A DNA stretch of 64,000 bases from JAICJC01 sp963757605. Its GTDB lineage: Bacteria; Actinomycetota; Thermoleophilia; Gaiellales; JAICJC01. Within the stretch, counting starts at the first letter, position 1. Every line of letters starts with the position of its first letter. The position numbers and the translations under genes are program-made. The notes beneath the pieces are model-generated. The model ran no database searches, had not been told where the DNA came from, and was given only the letters and a program-made list of their open reading frames with translations. Where the stretch lies: contig CAVWSF010000003.1 in the NCBI GenBank assembly GCA_963757605.1, forward strand, positions 558,001 through 622,000, given 5' to 3'. Positions 24,459-32,683 of this stretch are shown piece after piece.

Positions 24459-24827
24459 TCAGTAGCTGAAGACGGTCGCGCCCTCGCCGAGCCACTCCCA
24501 GAGCGGCGTCGCGCCGACGAGCCGGGCGCCGCCGATCAGGTCGCCCTCGGAGAGCTTGCGGGCGTTGAAGCAGATCGGGCAGACCATGAACTCGCCGCCG
24601 CCGTCCTGGAACTGCTGGAAGAGCCGCTCGATCGGCGGGCAGCCCTCGCACGCCGTCCCCAGCGCGAAGCCGCGGACCCCGAGCCGGACGGCCTCCTTGG
24701 TCGTCCAGACCGCGACCCGCTTTCCCGAGTCGAGCGCGGCGTTTGCCACGAGGAACGCCACCGTCACGCGCTCGGCGTCCTCGAGCCCGGTCGCCAGGTT
24801 CACCAGCACAGTCTGTTGATCCGCCAT
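24459..24827 (-). CDS. DsrE/DsrF-like sulfur-relay family protein
   Basis: A 122-aa DsrE-fold protein starting MADQQTVLVNLATGLEDAER. It has cysteines in EGCPP and VCPICFNARKL; the C-x-x-C of CPIC and the earlier C are candidates for sulfur or metal binding. Related proteins carry persulfides or regulate sulfur metabolism. The ATG at 24827 has GAGGAGGAAG upstream. It follows the DsbA-like gene by 25 bases, so a shared thiol-redox theme and operon are likely. Confidence 0.88.
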   Translation of the reverse strand: MADQQTVLVNLATGLEDAERVTVAFLVANAALDSGKRVAVWTTKEAVRLGVRGFALGTACEGCPPIERLFQQFQDGGGEFMVCPICFNARKLSEGDLIGGARLVGATPLWEWLGEGATVFSY

Positions 24828-24852
24828 CGCTTCCTCCTCGGATTTCAAATGG

Positions 24853-25641
24853 TCAGCCGAGCGCGGCGTCGATCGCGTCGGTGAGCGACTGCTCGTCGGT
24901 CGGCGACTGGAGCGTGACCGTCTGCAGCGTCCCGCCGCTCGCGCCGACCAGGAGGGTCGGCGTGCCGGTGACCTTGTCGACGGTCGCCTGCGTGACGTAC
25001 CGCTGGGCGGTCGCATCGACGGACGAGTCGCCGGCGTCGGAGAGGAGCTTCGACACGTCCATGCCGGGGATGCTGGCCGCCGCGGCCTTCACCATGTCGT
25101 CGCTCAGCCAGCCGGTGTTCTCGCCCGACTGGTTTGCGTACAGGAGTTGGGTGAAGTTGAACTCCTTCTGCTGCTCGCCGGCGGCGATCGCGGCCGCCTG
25201 GCCGCGCTGCGAGTCGGGGCCGATGAAGGCGAGCACGCGGGCGTCGACCTTCAGCTTGCCCGTCCTGACGTACTTGTCGATCACGTTCGGCATGACCTGC
25301 GTCTCGAACTGCTGGCAGTAGGGGCACTGGAGGTCGATGTACTCGACCAGCGTGACGGGCGCCGAGGGCGAGCCGAGCACGTTCCCGGCCTGGGGGATGC
25401 CCTTCAGCAGCCGCTCGACGTCCGCGGCGCCGGGCAGTGCAGTCGTGGCGGGCGGCGGCGAATCCGACGAGCCGCTCGTGAGCTTCAGCGCCGCGAACAC
25501 TCCGGCCACGAGCAGGAGGACGATCGCCGCCGCGGCGATCAGAACGCGCGGCGAGGCCTCGCGACGGGAGACGGCGTGGGCCCCGCTCCGCGGCGGCGGC
25601 TGACCCGGCCGCCGTCGCTTTGGCTGCTTGCGGCTGCTCAC
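24853..25641 (-). CDS. membrane-anchored DsbA/BdbD-like thiol oxidoreductase
   Basis: A 262-aa protein with a basic cytoplasmic N-terminus, one membrane anchor (VLIAAAAIVLLLVAGVFAAL, residues ~33-52) and an extracytoplasmic thioredoxin-fold domain of the DsbA/DSBA_4 type. The active site is YIDLQCPYCQQFE (CPYC), and the cis-proline loop is VTGTPTLLVG. It should oxidise or isomerise cysteines in exported proteins. Its GTG overlaps the stop of the DsbB-like gene (GTGA), which fits the BdbC-BdbD pairing. Confidence 0.93.
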   Translation of the reverse strand: MSSRKQPKRRRPGQPPPRSGAHAVSRREASPRVLIAAAAIVLLLVAGVFAALKLTSGSSDSPPPATTALPGAADVERLLKGIPQAGNVLGSPSAPVTLVEYIDLQCPYCQQFETQVMPNVIDKYVRTGKLKVDARVLAFIGPDSQRGQAAAIAAGEQQKEFNFTQLLYANQSGENTGWLSDDMVKAAAASIPGMDVSKLLSDAGDSSVDATAQRYVTQATVDKVTGTPTLLVGASGGTLQTVTLQSPTDEQSLTDAIDAALG

Positions 25642-26237
25642 ACTGCCGGATCGTAGCCGCCGGGTGCCGGCCGTTCCGTCTCGTAGCCTTCATCCGCCGA
25701 GGGCTCGAAGGCGGCGAAAGCGAGGAAGGCGAACGCGAGCACGAACCCCGTGAGGGCCAGCACCGGGATCGTCACGTAGCCGAGCTCGTCGATCCATTTG
25801 ACGGCGCAGCCGCCCGGGGCCGAGATGAGGCAGGCGGTGGACTGCCCCACGACCCGCTCCTCGACGAGGATGTGGTAGACCGAGATGCCGGCGCCGATCG
25901 CCGGCAGCGGCAGGAGGTAGCGGGCCACCCTGTGGTCGTTCGCGATCGCCGCGAGCAGCGTGACGATCGCGAGCGGGTACATGAAGATCCGCTGGAACCA
26001 GCACAGCTCGCAGGGCACGAAGTGGGCCACCTCCGAGAAGAAGAGGCTGCCGCCGGTGGCGACCGCCGTCACGACGAACGCCAGCCACAGCTCGTAGCCC
26101 CAGACGGCCGAGCGGATCCCGAGAAGCGGGCCGGGGATGCCGGCCACGCGGAACAGCCCGGCGACCACCAGCATCGCTGCGACCACCTGACCCACCACCC
26201 CGAGCACCGCCAGGAGCACGATGACGTCGTGGGTCAC
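25638..26237 (-). CDS. DsbB/BdbC-family disulfide bond formation protein
   Basis: A 199-aa membrane protein with about five hydrophobic helices. The first cysteine pair is in VPCELCWFQRIFMYPLA (C-x-x-C, the quinone-linked pair of the DsbB/VKOR-like family) and the second pair is in STACLISAPGGCAVKW. It reoxidises the DsbA-like partner encoded next. The GTG at 26237 has GGAGG about nine bases upstream and overlaps the stop of a 26-codon leader ORF. Confidence 0.93.
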   Translation of the reverse strand: MTHDVIVLLAVLGVVGQVVAAMLVVAGLFRVAGIPGPLLGIRSAVWGYELWLAFVVTAVATGGSLFFSEVAHFVPCELCWFQRIFMYPLAIVTLLAAIANDHRVARYLLPLPAIGAGISVYHILVEERVVGQSTACLISAPGGCAVKWIDELGYVTIPVLALTGFVLAFAFLAFAAFEPSADEGYETERPAPGGYDPAV

Positions 26238-26314
26238 GCCGGCGCCTCCGCGGGCGGGGCCGCGGGCCGGGCGGCAGCCGTGATCAGCACGAGCGACGTC
26301 CGGACGAACTGCAT
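26234..26314 (-). CDS. 26-aa leader ORF coupled to the dsbB-like gene
   Basis: A tiny frame beginning MQFVRTSLVLITAAARPAAP and ending in TGA that overlaps the GTG of the DsbB-like gene by four bases. A TAATGT -10 box at 26326-26321 ends six bases before the ATG, so the mRNA should start at this codon without a ribosome site. The peptide has a short hydrophobic centre and no cysteine. It may act only as a translated leader that delivers ribosomes to the next gene. Too short for homology arguments. Confidence 0.5.
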   Translation of the reverse strand: MQFVRTSLVLITAAARPAAPPAEAPA

Positions 26315-26320
26315 GGCGAA

Positions 26321-26370
26321 ACATTAGATGGGTGTCGGCCTCACGAATCGGCGCGCCCCTGCGTTAATAC
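26321..26370. promoter_or_regulatory. divergent -10 boxes, dsbB unit (-) and EamA gene (+)
   Basis: TAATGT on the minus strand (26326-26321) and TAATAC on the plus strand (26365-26370) each lie 6-7 bases before an ATG. Both transcripts look leaderless and diverge from one ~50-bp region. No convincing -35 hexamers are seen. Confidence 0.5.
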
Positions 26371-26377
26371 CTCTCAG

Positions 26378-27349
26378 ATGACGACGCGCGACGAGACCGC
26401 CGCACCCGCGGTGGCCATCCCGATGGACATGGCGGCGCTCGTCGCCGGCCTCGTGACGGTGGCCGCCTGGGGCTCGGCGTTCGTCGGCATCCGCTCCGCC
26501 GGGCACGCCCTCTCGCCCGGAGCGCTGGCGCTCGGCCGACTCCTCGTCTCGACCGCCATCCTGGGCTCGATCGCCCTGGTCCGGCGCGACCCGCTGCCGG
26601 GCCGGCGCGCGCTGCTCGCCATCGCCGCCTACGGCGTCCTGTGGCTCGGGGTCTACAACGTGGTGCTGAATGCGGCCGAGCGCCGGGTCGATGCCGGCAC
26701 CGCGGCCATGCTCGTCAACACCGGGCCGATCCTGATCGCGATCTTCGCCGGGATCTTCCTGCGCGAGGGCTTCCCGCCCGGCCTCTTCGCCGGCTGCGCC
26801 GTGGCGTTCGGCGGCGTCGCGCTGATCGGGGTCGCGACTGCCGGACCGGGGTCGAGCTCGGGCCTGGGCGTCGCCCTCTGCATCGTGGCGGCGTTCGCCT
26901 ACTCGGTCGCGGTCGTCGTCCAGAAGCCGGTGCTCGGGCGCGTGCCCGCGTTCCAGGTGACGTGGATCGGGTGCGCCGTGGCGACTGTGGCCTGCCTGCC
27001 GTTTGCGCCCAGCCTCGTCTCGGACGCCGGCAGCGCCGATGCGTCGGCCCTCGCCTGGACGGTCTACCTCGGCGCCGTCCCGACGGCGCTCGGCTTCGCA
27101 ACGTGGTCGTTCGCGCTCGGGCGGACGAGCGCGGGCCGGATGGCTTCGCTCACGTACCTCGCCCCGCCGGTCGCGGTCGGGCTGGGATGGGCGATCCTGG
27201 GCGAGACGCCGGCGTGGCTCGCGGTCGCAGGCGGCGGCCTCTGCCTGGTGGGCGTCTACGTGGCCCGGCGGCGCGGCCGGCCCCGGCTCGCAGCCGTCCG
27301 ACGGCGTCAGGTGACCGTAAGCCGCTCGTCGTGCGACGAGAGCACGTAG
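26378..27349 (+). CDS. EamA/DMT-superfamily exporter
   Basis: A 323-aa protein with ten hydrophobic helices in two EamA repeats: TVAAWGSAFVGIRSAGHALS in the first and GAVPTALGFATWSFALGRTS in the second, motifs shared with RhaT/YdcZ-like amino-acid and metabolite exporters. The ATG at 26378 has no ribosome site but lies seven bases after TAATAC. The C-terminal ~14 residues overlap the convergent PPOX gene. Substrate unknown. Confidence 0.92.
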   Translation: MTTRDETAAPAVAIPMDMAALVAGLVTVAAWGSAFVGIRSAGHALSPGALALGRLLVSTAILGSIALVRRDPLPGRRALLAIAAYGVLWLGVYNVVLNAAERRVDAGTAAMLVNTGPILIAIFAGIFLREGFPPGLFAGCAVAFGGVALIGVATAGPGSSSGLGVALCIVAAFAYSVAVVVQKPVLGRVPAFQVTWIGCAVATVACLPFAPSLVSDAGSADASALAWTVYLGAVPTALGFATWSFALGRTSAGRMASLTYLAPPVAVGLGWAILGETPAWLAVAGGGLCLVGVYVARRRGRPRLAAVRRRQVTVSRSSCDEST

Positions 27350-27762
27350 CGCTCGCGCGCCACGGCGCGATACATGCGGTGCGGCGCCTCGCCCTCGACG
27401 TCGGAGCGGGCGAACGCCCCCGCCCCTCCTTCCTGCGAGATCCGCGAGAACGTCGCGACCGCGTCGTCCAGGTCGGCATCGAGGACCGGCGCCGCATCGG
27501 CGGCGACGTAGACGCCGGCTCCGGTGCCCGGCGGCTGGCCCGAATCGAAGATGGCGATCGCGACCTCGGCCCGGACGGCGATGTTCTGGGAATGGCGCGC
27601 ACCGGGCTTCGAGATCCACAGGAACTCGTGCCCGTCGGCCGACGCGAACCACACCGGCGACGCCCACGGCGAGCCGTCCGCTCCGGCGGTCGCGATCGTC
27701 ATGTACTGGGTCGCGGCCACGATCGAGTCGAACCGGGCCCGCAGGTCGCCGGCGGCCGTCAT
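27307..27762 (-). CDS. pyridoxamine 5'-phosphate oxidase-like (PPOX) flavin/F420-binding protein
   Basis: A 151-aa split-barrel protein: TQYMTIATAGADGSPWASPV followed by WFASADGHEFLWISK, with a conserved RHSQNIA loop, as in PPOX-fold FMN- or F420-dependent enzymes. Actinobacterial members often use F420H2 or bind haem. The ATG at 27762 overlaps the stop of the upstream DUF1579-like gene by four bases. It overlaps the EamA gene tail-to-tail by 43 bases. Confidence 0.88.
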   Translation of the reverse strand: MTAAGDLRARFDSIVAATQYMTIATAGADGSPWASPVWFASADGHEFLWISKPGARHSQNIAVRAEVAIAIFDSGQPPGTGAGVYVAADAAPVLDADLDDAVATFSRISQEGGAGAFARSDVEGEAPHRMYRAVARERYVLSSHDERLTVT

Positions 27763-28127
27763 GCCCGCAACCGCGTGTAGGTGGTGTCGAAGTCGTGCTC
27801 CCAGGTCGAGCCGTCGCGGGAGAGCTCGAACGTGCCGGTGATGACGTCGCCCGATTCGTCGAACGTGCCGGTGAACCGCTGCGAGAAGAAGTGCTGCCTG
27901 CAGCGGCCCGACTCGTTGTCGATGCCGACGATCGCGATCCCGTCCGGAGCGTCGGGGTGCTCGACGTGCCAGCGCTGCACCAGGAAGTGCCGGCCCTCCA
28001 GCCACTCGAAGCTGGTCTCCGCGGCCGGTGGCGCGACGCCCAGCGGCGTGAACGAGGCCGTGATGCCCCAGAGGCCGACGAAGGCCTCGAGGTCGTCGAT
28101 GTCCTGGCGCTCGCAGTCGGTGCTCAT
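27759..28127 (-). CDS. small beta-barrel protein (DUF1579-like)
   Basis: A 122-aa protein: LEAFVGLWGITASFTPLGV, TSFEWLEGRHFLVQRWHVEH, AIVGIDNESGRCRQHFFSQ and WEHDFDTTYTRLR. The WxG opening and the long beta strands match lipocalin-like DUF1579/THAP4-type barrels that bind hydrophobic ligands or haem. The ATG at 28127 has GAGAGGAG six bases upstream. It is translated together with the PPOX protein. Confidence 0.75.
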   Translation of the reverse strand: MSTDCERQDIDDLEAFVGLWGITASFTPLGVAPPAAETSFEWLEGRHFLVQRWHVEHPDAPDGIAIVGIDNESGRCRQHFFSQRFTGTFDESGDVITGTFELSRDGSTWEHDFDTTYTRLRA

Positions 28128-28200
28128 GGATGCTCCTCTCTCCCTGTGGGAGGAAGGACGGCCCGGGCGGCCCGAACTCATCGGTCGGCGCGCCGCTAGT

Positions 28201-28234
28201 TTGCAGAAGTCCTGAAAGTTCAGTATTATCTGAA
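28201..28234 (+). promoter_or_regulatory. promoter and palindromic operator of the GbsR/MarR-ABC operon
   Basis: TTGCAG (28201-28206) and TATTAT (28224-28229) are 17 bases apart, a good -35/-10 pair. The -10 box is the centre of an inverted repeat, TTCAG-TATTAT-CTGAA (28219-28234), so a dimeric repressor bound there would block transcription. The GTG of the regulator starts nine bases after the -10. Confidence 0.75.
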
Positions 28235-28238
28235 TATT

Positions 28239-28712
28239 GTGGACGAGAAACTGTGGCAGTTCGTCGACGCGACCGGGGCCCTTTGGTCGAAGTCATATGG
28301 CCTTCCTCCCATGACCGGGCGCGTCTTCGCCTGGCTTCTCGTCTGCGACCCGCCCGAGCAGACCGCCGCCGAGCTGGAAGAAGAGCTGGGCGCGAGCAAG
28401 GGGGCGATCAACGGTGCGGTGCGGCTGCTCGCCAGCGGCAACCTCGTCGACCGCCTGCGGATCCGCGGCGAGCGGGCCGACCGCTACCGGGTGCGCCCGA
28501 ACGCGTGGGACGAGCAGGTGCGGGACCAGGGCATCACTCAGGCCCGCGTCCTGATCGCCCAGGGCCTCGAGGCGCTGGCGGACGAGCCGCCCGCGCGCCG
28601 CGCCCGGCTCGAGGAGCTCGACGTCTTCTACGCATGGTGGGAGTCGCGGGCGCCTGTGCTCATCCAAGAGTGGGAGGAACACAAACGAACCCTGAAGGAC
28701 GAAGCATCATGA
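28239..28712 (+). CDS. GbsR/MarR-family transcriptional regulator
   Basis: A 157-aa winged-helix regulator of the GbsR branch: FVDATGALWSKSYGLPPMTG then RVFAWLLVCDP, with helix-turn-helix ELEEELGASKGAINGAVRLL and the wing RIRGERADRYRV. Members near DrrAB-type exporters usually repress the exporter until a drug or metabolite binds. The GTG at 28239 lies just after a promoter with an embedded palindrome, suggesting autoregulation. The stop overlaps the ATPase start (ATGA). Confidence 0.9.
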   Translation: MDEKLWQFVDATGALWSKSYGLPPMTGRVFAWLLVCDPPEQTAAELEEELGASKGAINGAVRLLASGNLVDRLRIRGERADRYRVRPNAWDEQVRDQGITQARVLIAQGLEALADEPPARRARLEELDVFYAWWESRAPVLIQEWEEHKRTLKDEAS

Positions 28713-29689
28713 CTGACGCGATCGAGGCCCAGAGCCTTCAGAAGACCTACGGCGACGTGGTCGCCCTCGACGGGCTCGACCTGCGGGTCGAGGCCGGCAC
28801 CGTGTTCGGGCTGCTCGGCCCCAACGGCGCGGGCAAGACCACGCTCGTCCGCATCCTTGCAACCCTGATCGACCCCAGCGGCGGCCGGGCGGCCGTGCTC
28901 GGCCACGACGTGGTCGCCGAGCCGCTCGCCGTACGCCGGGCGATCGGCCTCGCCGGCCAGCTCGCGGCGGTCGACGGCGAGCTGACCGGGCGCGAGAACG
29001 TCGAGATGGTCGCCCGCCTCTATCGCCTCCCGAAGGACGAGGCCCGCCGCCGCGCGGGCGACGTGCTCGAGCGGTTCGGCCTCACCGACGCCGCCGAGCG
29101 GCGCGTTGCGACCTACTCGGGCGGCATGCGCCGCCGGCTCGACCTGGCCGCCGGTCTGATCGGCCGTCCGCCGGTCGTGCTCCTCGACGAGCCGACCGCC
29201 GGCCTCGACCCGCGCTCGCGCCAGGAGCTGTGGGCGATCGTCGAGGAGCTGCGCCGTGAGGGCACGACCGTGCTCCTGACGACCCAGTACCTGGACGAGG
29301 TCGATCGCCTGGCCCAGCGGATCGGTGTGGTCGACCATGGGCGCATCGTCGCCCAGGGGACGGCCGCCGAGCTCAAGGCCACCGTCGGCGGGAACGTGCT
29401 GCGGGTGCGGGTCGCCGACCCGGCATTCGTCGACGACGCCGCGAAGGCGCTCGCCGACCTGTGCTCCGGAGACGAGGCTCGCGTCGACGCGGCCGCCGGC
29501 GAGATCCGCCTGGCCGTCGCCGATCCAGCCGCCTCGGCCGAGGCGGTCCGCCGCCTCGATGCCGGGCACGTGACGATCGCCGCCGTCGAGCTCCAGCAGC
29601 CGAGCCTCGACGACGTCTTCCTGACCCTCACCGGGCGGCCCGCCGAGGCCGATCCCGCGAACGACACGATCACCGAGGAGGCAGCATGA
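28709..29689 (+). CDS. DrrA-type ABC exporter ATPase
   Basis: A 326-aa ATPase: Walker A GLLGPNGAGKTT, signature YSGGMRRRLD, Walker B VVLLDEPTAGLD, and the DrrA-type C-terminal domain with PSLDDVFLTLTGR. It drives export through the ABC-2 permease encoded next. The family handles daunorubicin-like antibiotics, lipids or other hydrophobic compounds; the substrate here is unknown. It is coupled by ATGA overlaps on both sides. Confidence 0.95.
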   Translation: MTDAIEAQSLQKTYGDVVALDGLDLRVEAGTVFGLLGPNGAGKTTLVRILATLIDPSGGRAAVLGHDVVAEPLAVRRAIGLAGQLAAVDGELTGRENVEMVARLYRLPKDEARRRAGDVLERFGLTDAAERRVATYSGGMRRRLDLAAGLIGRPPVVLLDEPTAGLDPRSRQELWAIVEELRREGTTVLLTTQYLDEVDRLAQRIGVVDHGRIVAQGTAAELKATVGGNVLRVRVADPAFVDDAAKALADLCSGDEARVDAAAGEIRLAVADPAASAEAVRRLDAGHVTIAAVELQQPSLDDVFLTLTGRPAEADPANDTITEEAA

Positions 29690-30486
29690 CCTCGATCGCA
29701 ACCACATCCAGCCGCCGCCGGCTCACGCCGGCCGAGACCCTCGCCGACAGCCGGGTGATGGCCGAGCGCCAGATCCGCAAGGTGCTGCGCCGGCCCATGT
29801 ACGTCGTCTACCTGTTCGTGCAGCCGGTCATCCTCGTGCTGCTCTTCCGGTACGTCTTCGGCGGGGCGATCGCGACCGGCGGCGTGAGCTACGTCGACTA
29901 CCTGATGCCGGGCATCATCGCGATGACCGCCGTCTTCGGTGCGCTCACGACCGGCCTCGGCCTGACCGAGGACATGGCCGCCGGCGTCATCGACCGCTTC
30001 CGTTCGCTCCCGATCGCCCACTCGGCGCTCCTCATCGGGCGCACGGCCGCAGACCTGGCCACGAACGTGGTCAGCATGGTCGTCATGCTCGCGATCGGGT
30101 TCATCGTCGGGTTCCGCCCGAGCGAGCCCGTGTGGAGCGTCGCGCTGGCGCTCGGGCTCATCCTGGCGTTCGCGTACGTCTTCTCGTGGATCAGCGCCTA
30201 CGTCGGGATCTCGGTGCGAAACCCCGAGACGGCGCAGTCGGTCGGGTTCATCTGGGTGTTCCCGCTCGTCTTCGCGTCGTCGGCGTTCGTCCCGACCGAC
30301 AGCATGCCGGCGGCCCTCAGGGCGTTCGCCGACCTGAACCCGGTCACGCTGGTCGTCGACGCCGCCCGCGCCCTCATGATCGGACACGGCGACGCGCTCG
30401 CTCCCGCGCTCGGCACGCTCGCCTGGCTGGCGGCGCTGCTCGTCGTCTTCGTGCCGCTCTCGGTTCGCGCGCTGCGGAAGGCGTAG
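29686..30486 (+). CDS. ABC-2 type exporter permease (DrrB-like)
   Basis: A 266-aa membrane protein with six helices. The first conserved region is RQIRKVLRRPMYVVYLFVQP, and the ABC-2 signature region is ALTTGLGLTEDMAAGVIDRF then RSLPIAHSALLIGR. The last loop contains PTDSMPAALRAFADLNPVT, typical of DrrB. Together with the ATPase it forms the exporter controlled by the GbsR-like regulator. A terminator hairpin follows eight bases after the stop. Confidence 0.94.
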   Translation: MTSIATTSSRRRLTPAETLADSRVMAERQIRKVLRRPMYVVYLFVQPVILVLLFRYVFGGAIATGGVSYVDYLMPGIIAMTAVFGALTTGLGLTEDMAAGVIDRFRSLPIAHSALLIGRTAADLATNVVSMVVMLAIGFIVGFRPSEPVWSVALALGLILAFAYVFSWISAYVGISVRNPETAQSVGFIWVFPLVFASSAFVPTDSMPAALRAFADLNPVTLVVDAARALMIGHGDALAPALGTLAWLAALLVVFVPLSVRALRKA

Positions 30487-30493
30487 CCACATC

Positions 30494-30521
30494 GGGGCTG
30501 GCCCTGACCGGGCCAGGCCCC
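30494..30521. terminator. terminator hairpin between convergent genes
   Basis: GGGGCTGGCCC pairs with GGGCCAGGCCCC (one bulged base) around a 5-nt loop, just after the exporter permease and just before the stop of the convergent gene. Confidence 0.65.
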
Positions 30522-30528
30522 GCGCCTC

Positions 30529-31026
30529 CTACTCCGGCACCTCGCGGTTCGACCAGTACGGGCGCCAGAACGGGAATTCGTCGGCCAGCCAGCGCTGGAG
30601 GCCGGCGTGGAGCTTGGCGTAGAACCCGCGCTCGTACCCCTCCGGCGTCACCCACCAGCTCACGTCCACGTCGTACTCCATGAGCTCCGGCGTGAGCTCG
30701 GTGCGCCGCCCCATGGGGTAGAGGTAGCAGCAGCCCAGGTACCCGTCCGGCCCGTAGACCGCGTAGGTGAGCGACGCGCCGTCGCGGAACTCGAGCTCGT
30801 GCCAGACGAGGTCGACGAAGTTGAGCTCCTCCGTGACGGCCTCTTCGGGCCAGCCTCCGCCGCGAGTGCGCCGGATCAGCTCGAGGCTGGCATTGATGCC
30901 GCGCACGTCGTCGCTCAGATGCTCGCGCGTGATGGCCCTGGCCTCGATGTCGTCGTACACGAGCCGCGCCGGCGGGGCGAAGCCGGCGGGCACGACGAGC
31001 TTCTTGATCAGCGTTGTGTAATCCAT
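30529..31026 (-). CDS. GNAT-like hypothetical protein
   Basis: A 165-aa protein: the N-terminal part is ITREHLSDDVRGINASLELI, the centre has SLTYAVYGPDGYLGCCYLYP, and the end has VDVSWWVTPEGYERGFYAKL followed by HAGLQRWL. Strand-glycine-strand followed by an acceptor helix suggests a GNAT acetyltransferase fold, but the classical Q/RxxGxG/A acetyl-CoA loop is not clear. The ATG at 31026 follows TATCCT (31040-31035) by eight bases, so leaderless initiation is likely. It is divergent from the BVMO-like gene and shares its short promoter region. Confidence 0.65.
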   Translation of the reverse strand: MDYTTLIKKLVVPAGFAPPARLVYDDIEARAITREHLSDDVRGINASLELIRRTRGGGWPEEAVTEELNFVDLVWHELEFRDGASLTYAVYGPDGYLGCCYLYPMGRRTELTPELMEYDVDVSWWVTPEGYERGFYAKLHAGLQRWLADEFPFWRPYWSNREVPE

Positions 31027-31034
31027 GGGGTCCG

Positions 31035-31040
31035 AGGATA
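31035..31040 (-). promoter_or_regulatory. -10 box of GNAT-like gene, leaderless
   Basis: TATCCT on the minus strand lies eight bases before the ATG at 31026. The same bases read AGGATAC on the plus strand and may serve the divergent BVMO-like gene at 31052. Confidence 0.4.
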
Positions 31041-31051
31041 CTCACGCGTCG

Positions 31052-32683
31052 ATGGGTGAAACGCGCCTGGATGCGCTCGTCGTCGGCGCCGGCTTCAGCG
31101 GGCTCTACGCCCTGCACCGGCTGCGGGAGCTCGGCCTCGCTGTGCGGCTGGTCGAGCGCGGCGGCGGGGTCGGCGGTACCTGGTACTGGAACCGCTACCC
31201 GGGCGCCCGCTGCGACATCGAGAGCGTCGACTACCAGTTCTCGTTCTCGAAGGAGCTCTTGGAGGAGTGGGACTGGTCGGAGCGCTACGCGGCCCAGCCG
31301 GAGATCCTGGCCTACCTGGAGCTCGTGGCCGACCGGCTCGACCTGCGCCGCGACATCGAGCTCGAGACGGCCGTGACGGCGGCCCGCTACGACGAGCGGC
31401 GCGACCGCTGGCGGGTGGCCACCGACCGCGGCGAGTACGACGCCCGCTTCCTCGTGCTCGCCGTCGGGAACCTGTCGGCGCCCAAGCCGCCGCCCTTCCC
31501 CGGCCTCGAGACGTTCGAGGGCGAGTGGTACATGACCGCGCGCTGGCCCGAGGAGCCGGTCGACCTGCACGGGAAGCGGGTGGGCGTGGTCGGCACCGGC
31601 TCGACCGGGATCCAGGTCGTCACCGTCACCGCCGCCCTCGCGGACGAGCTGTGGGTGTTCCAGCGGACGCCGAACTACAGCATGCCGGCCCACAACGGGC
31701 CGCTCGACCCGGACATCCAGCGCGAGGTCAAGCGCACGTTCGCTGCCCGCCGCCGGATGGCCGAGGAGGCCGAGGCCGGCGTGCCGTTCCCGGCGCCCGA
31801 GAAGCGGGCCCGCGAGGTCTCCGAGGAGGAGCGGCGGCGGATGTACGAGGAGGGCTGGGCGCGGGGCGGCATCAACTCGCTCTCCTACGCTTTCACCGAC
31901 TTCCACAGCGACGAGCTCGCGAACGCCACCGGCGCCGACTTCACGCGCGAGCAGATCCGCGGCATCGTCGCCGACCCGGACGTAGCCGCGCTCCTCTCGC
32001 CCTCCCACCACATCGGGACGAAGCGCACCTGCGTCGACACCGGCTACTACGAGGTCTACAACCGCCCGAACGTGCACCTGATCGACATCCGCGCCGCGCC
32101 GATCGAGCAGATCACCCCGCGCGGGATCAGGACGGCCGCCGCCGAGTACGAGCTCGACGTCATCGTCTTCGCGATCGGCTTCGACGCCATGACCGGGCCG
32201 TTCCTCGACATCGACCTGCACGGCCGCGGCGGCACGAGCCTGCGGGAGCGCTGGGGGGACGGGCCGCGCACCTACCTCGGCCTGACCGTCGCCGGCTTCC
32301 CGAACATGTTCCTGGTCACCGGGCCGGGCAGCCCCGGCGTCCTCTCGAACATGGTCGTCTCGATCGAGCAGCACGTCGACTGGCTGGCGAGCTGCATCGC
32401 GAGCCTGCGCGACCGCGGGCTGGACGCCATCGAGGCCACGCCCGAGGCCGAGACGGGCTGGGTGGCGCACGTGAACGAGATCGCCTCCGCCACCCTCTAC
32501 CCGCAGGCCAGCTCGTGGTACGTCGGCGCGAACGTGCCCGGGAAGCCGCGCGTCTTCATGCCGTACGTCGGCGGCTGCGGGCGGTACCGGGCCGAGTGCG
32601 ACGAGGTGGCGCGCGCCGGCTACCGCGGGTTCCGGCTGAGCCGCGCCGGTGCAGAGGTGAGCGAGGAAAGGATCCGTGCATGA
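31052..32683 (+). CDS. Baeyer-Villiger monooxygenase-like FAD flavoprotein
   Basis: A 543-aa class B flavoprotein with FAD site VVGAGFSGLYALHRL, conserved GGVGGTWYWNRYPGARCDIE, NADPH site VVGTGSTGIQV and the NRPNVHLIDI region. The BVMO fingerprint F-x-G-x3-H-x3-W-P reads FEGEWYMTARWP, so the histidine is methionine; the codon ATG is clear. This residue supports catalysis in characterised BVMOs, so activity may differ. The ATG at 31052 is preferred over 31025. Its stop overlaps the start of a glutamine-synthetase-like ligase, suggesting one catabolic pathway for a ketone or amine compound (inference). Confidence 0.92.
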   Translation: MGETRLDALVVGAGFSGLYALHRLRELGLAVRLVERGGGVGGTWYWNRYPGARCDIESVDYQFSFSKELLEEWDWSERYAAQPEILAYLELVADRLDLRRDIELETAVTAARYDERRDRWRVATDRGEYDARFLVLAVGNLSAPKPPPFPGLETFEGEWYMTARWPEEPVDLHGKRVGVVGTGSTGIQVVTVTAALADELWVFQRTPNYSMPAHNGPLDPDIQREVKRTFAARRRMAEEAEAGVPFPAPEKRAREVSEEERRRMYEEGWARGGINSLSYAFTDFHSDELANATGADFTREQIRGIVADPDVAALLSPSHHIGTKRTCVDTGYYEVYNRPNVHLIDIRAAPIEQITPRGIRTAAAEYELDVIVFAIGFDAMTGPFLDIDLHGRGGTSLRERWGDGPRTYLGLTVAGFPNMFLVTGPGSPGVLSNMVVSIEQHVDWLASCIASLRDRGLDAIEATPEAETGWVAHVNEIASATLYPQASSWYVGANVPGKPRVFMPYVGGCGRYRAECDEVARAGYRGFRLSRAGAEVSEERIRA

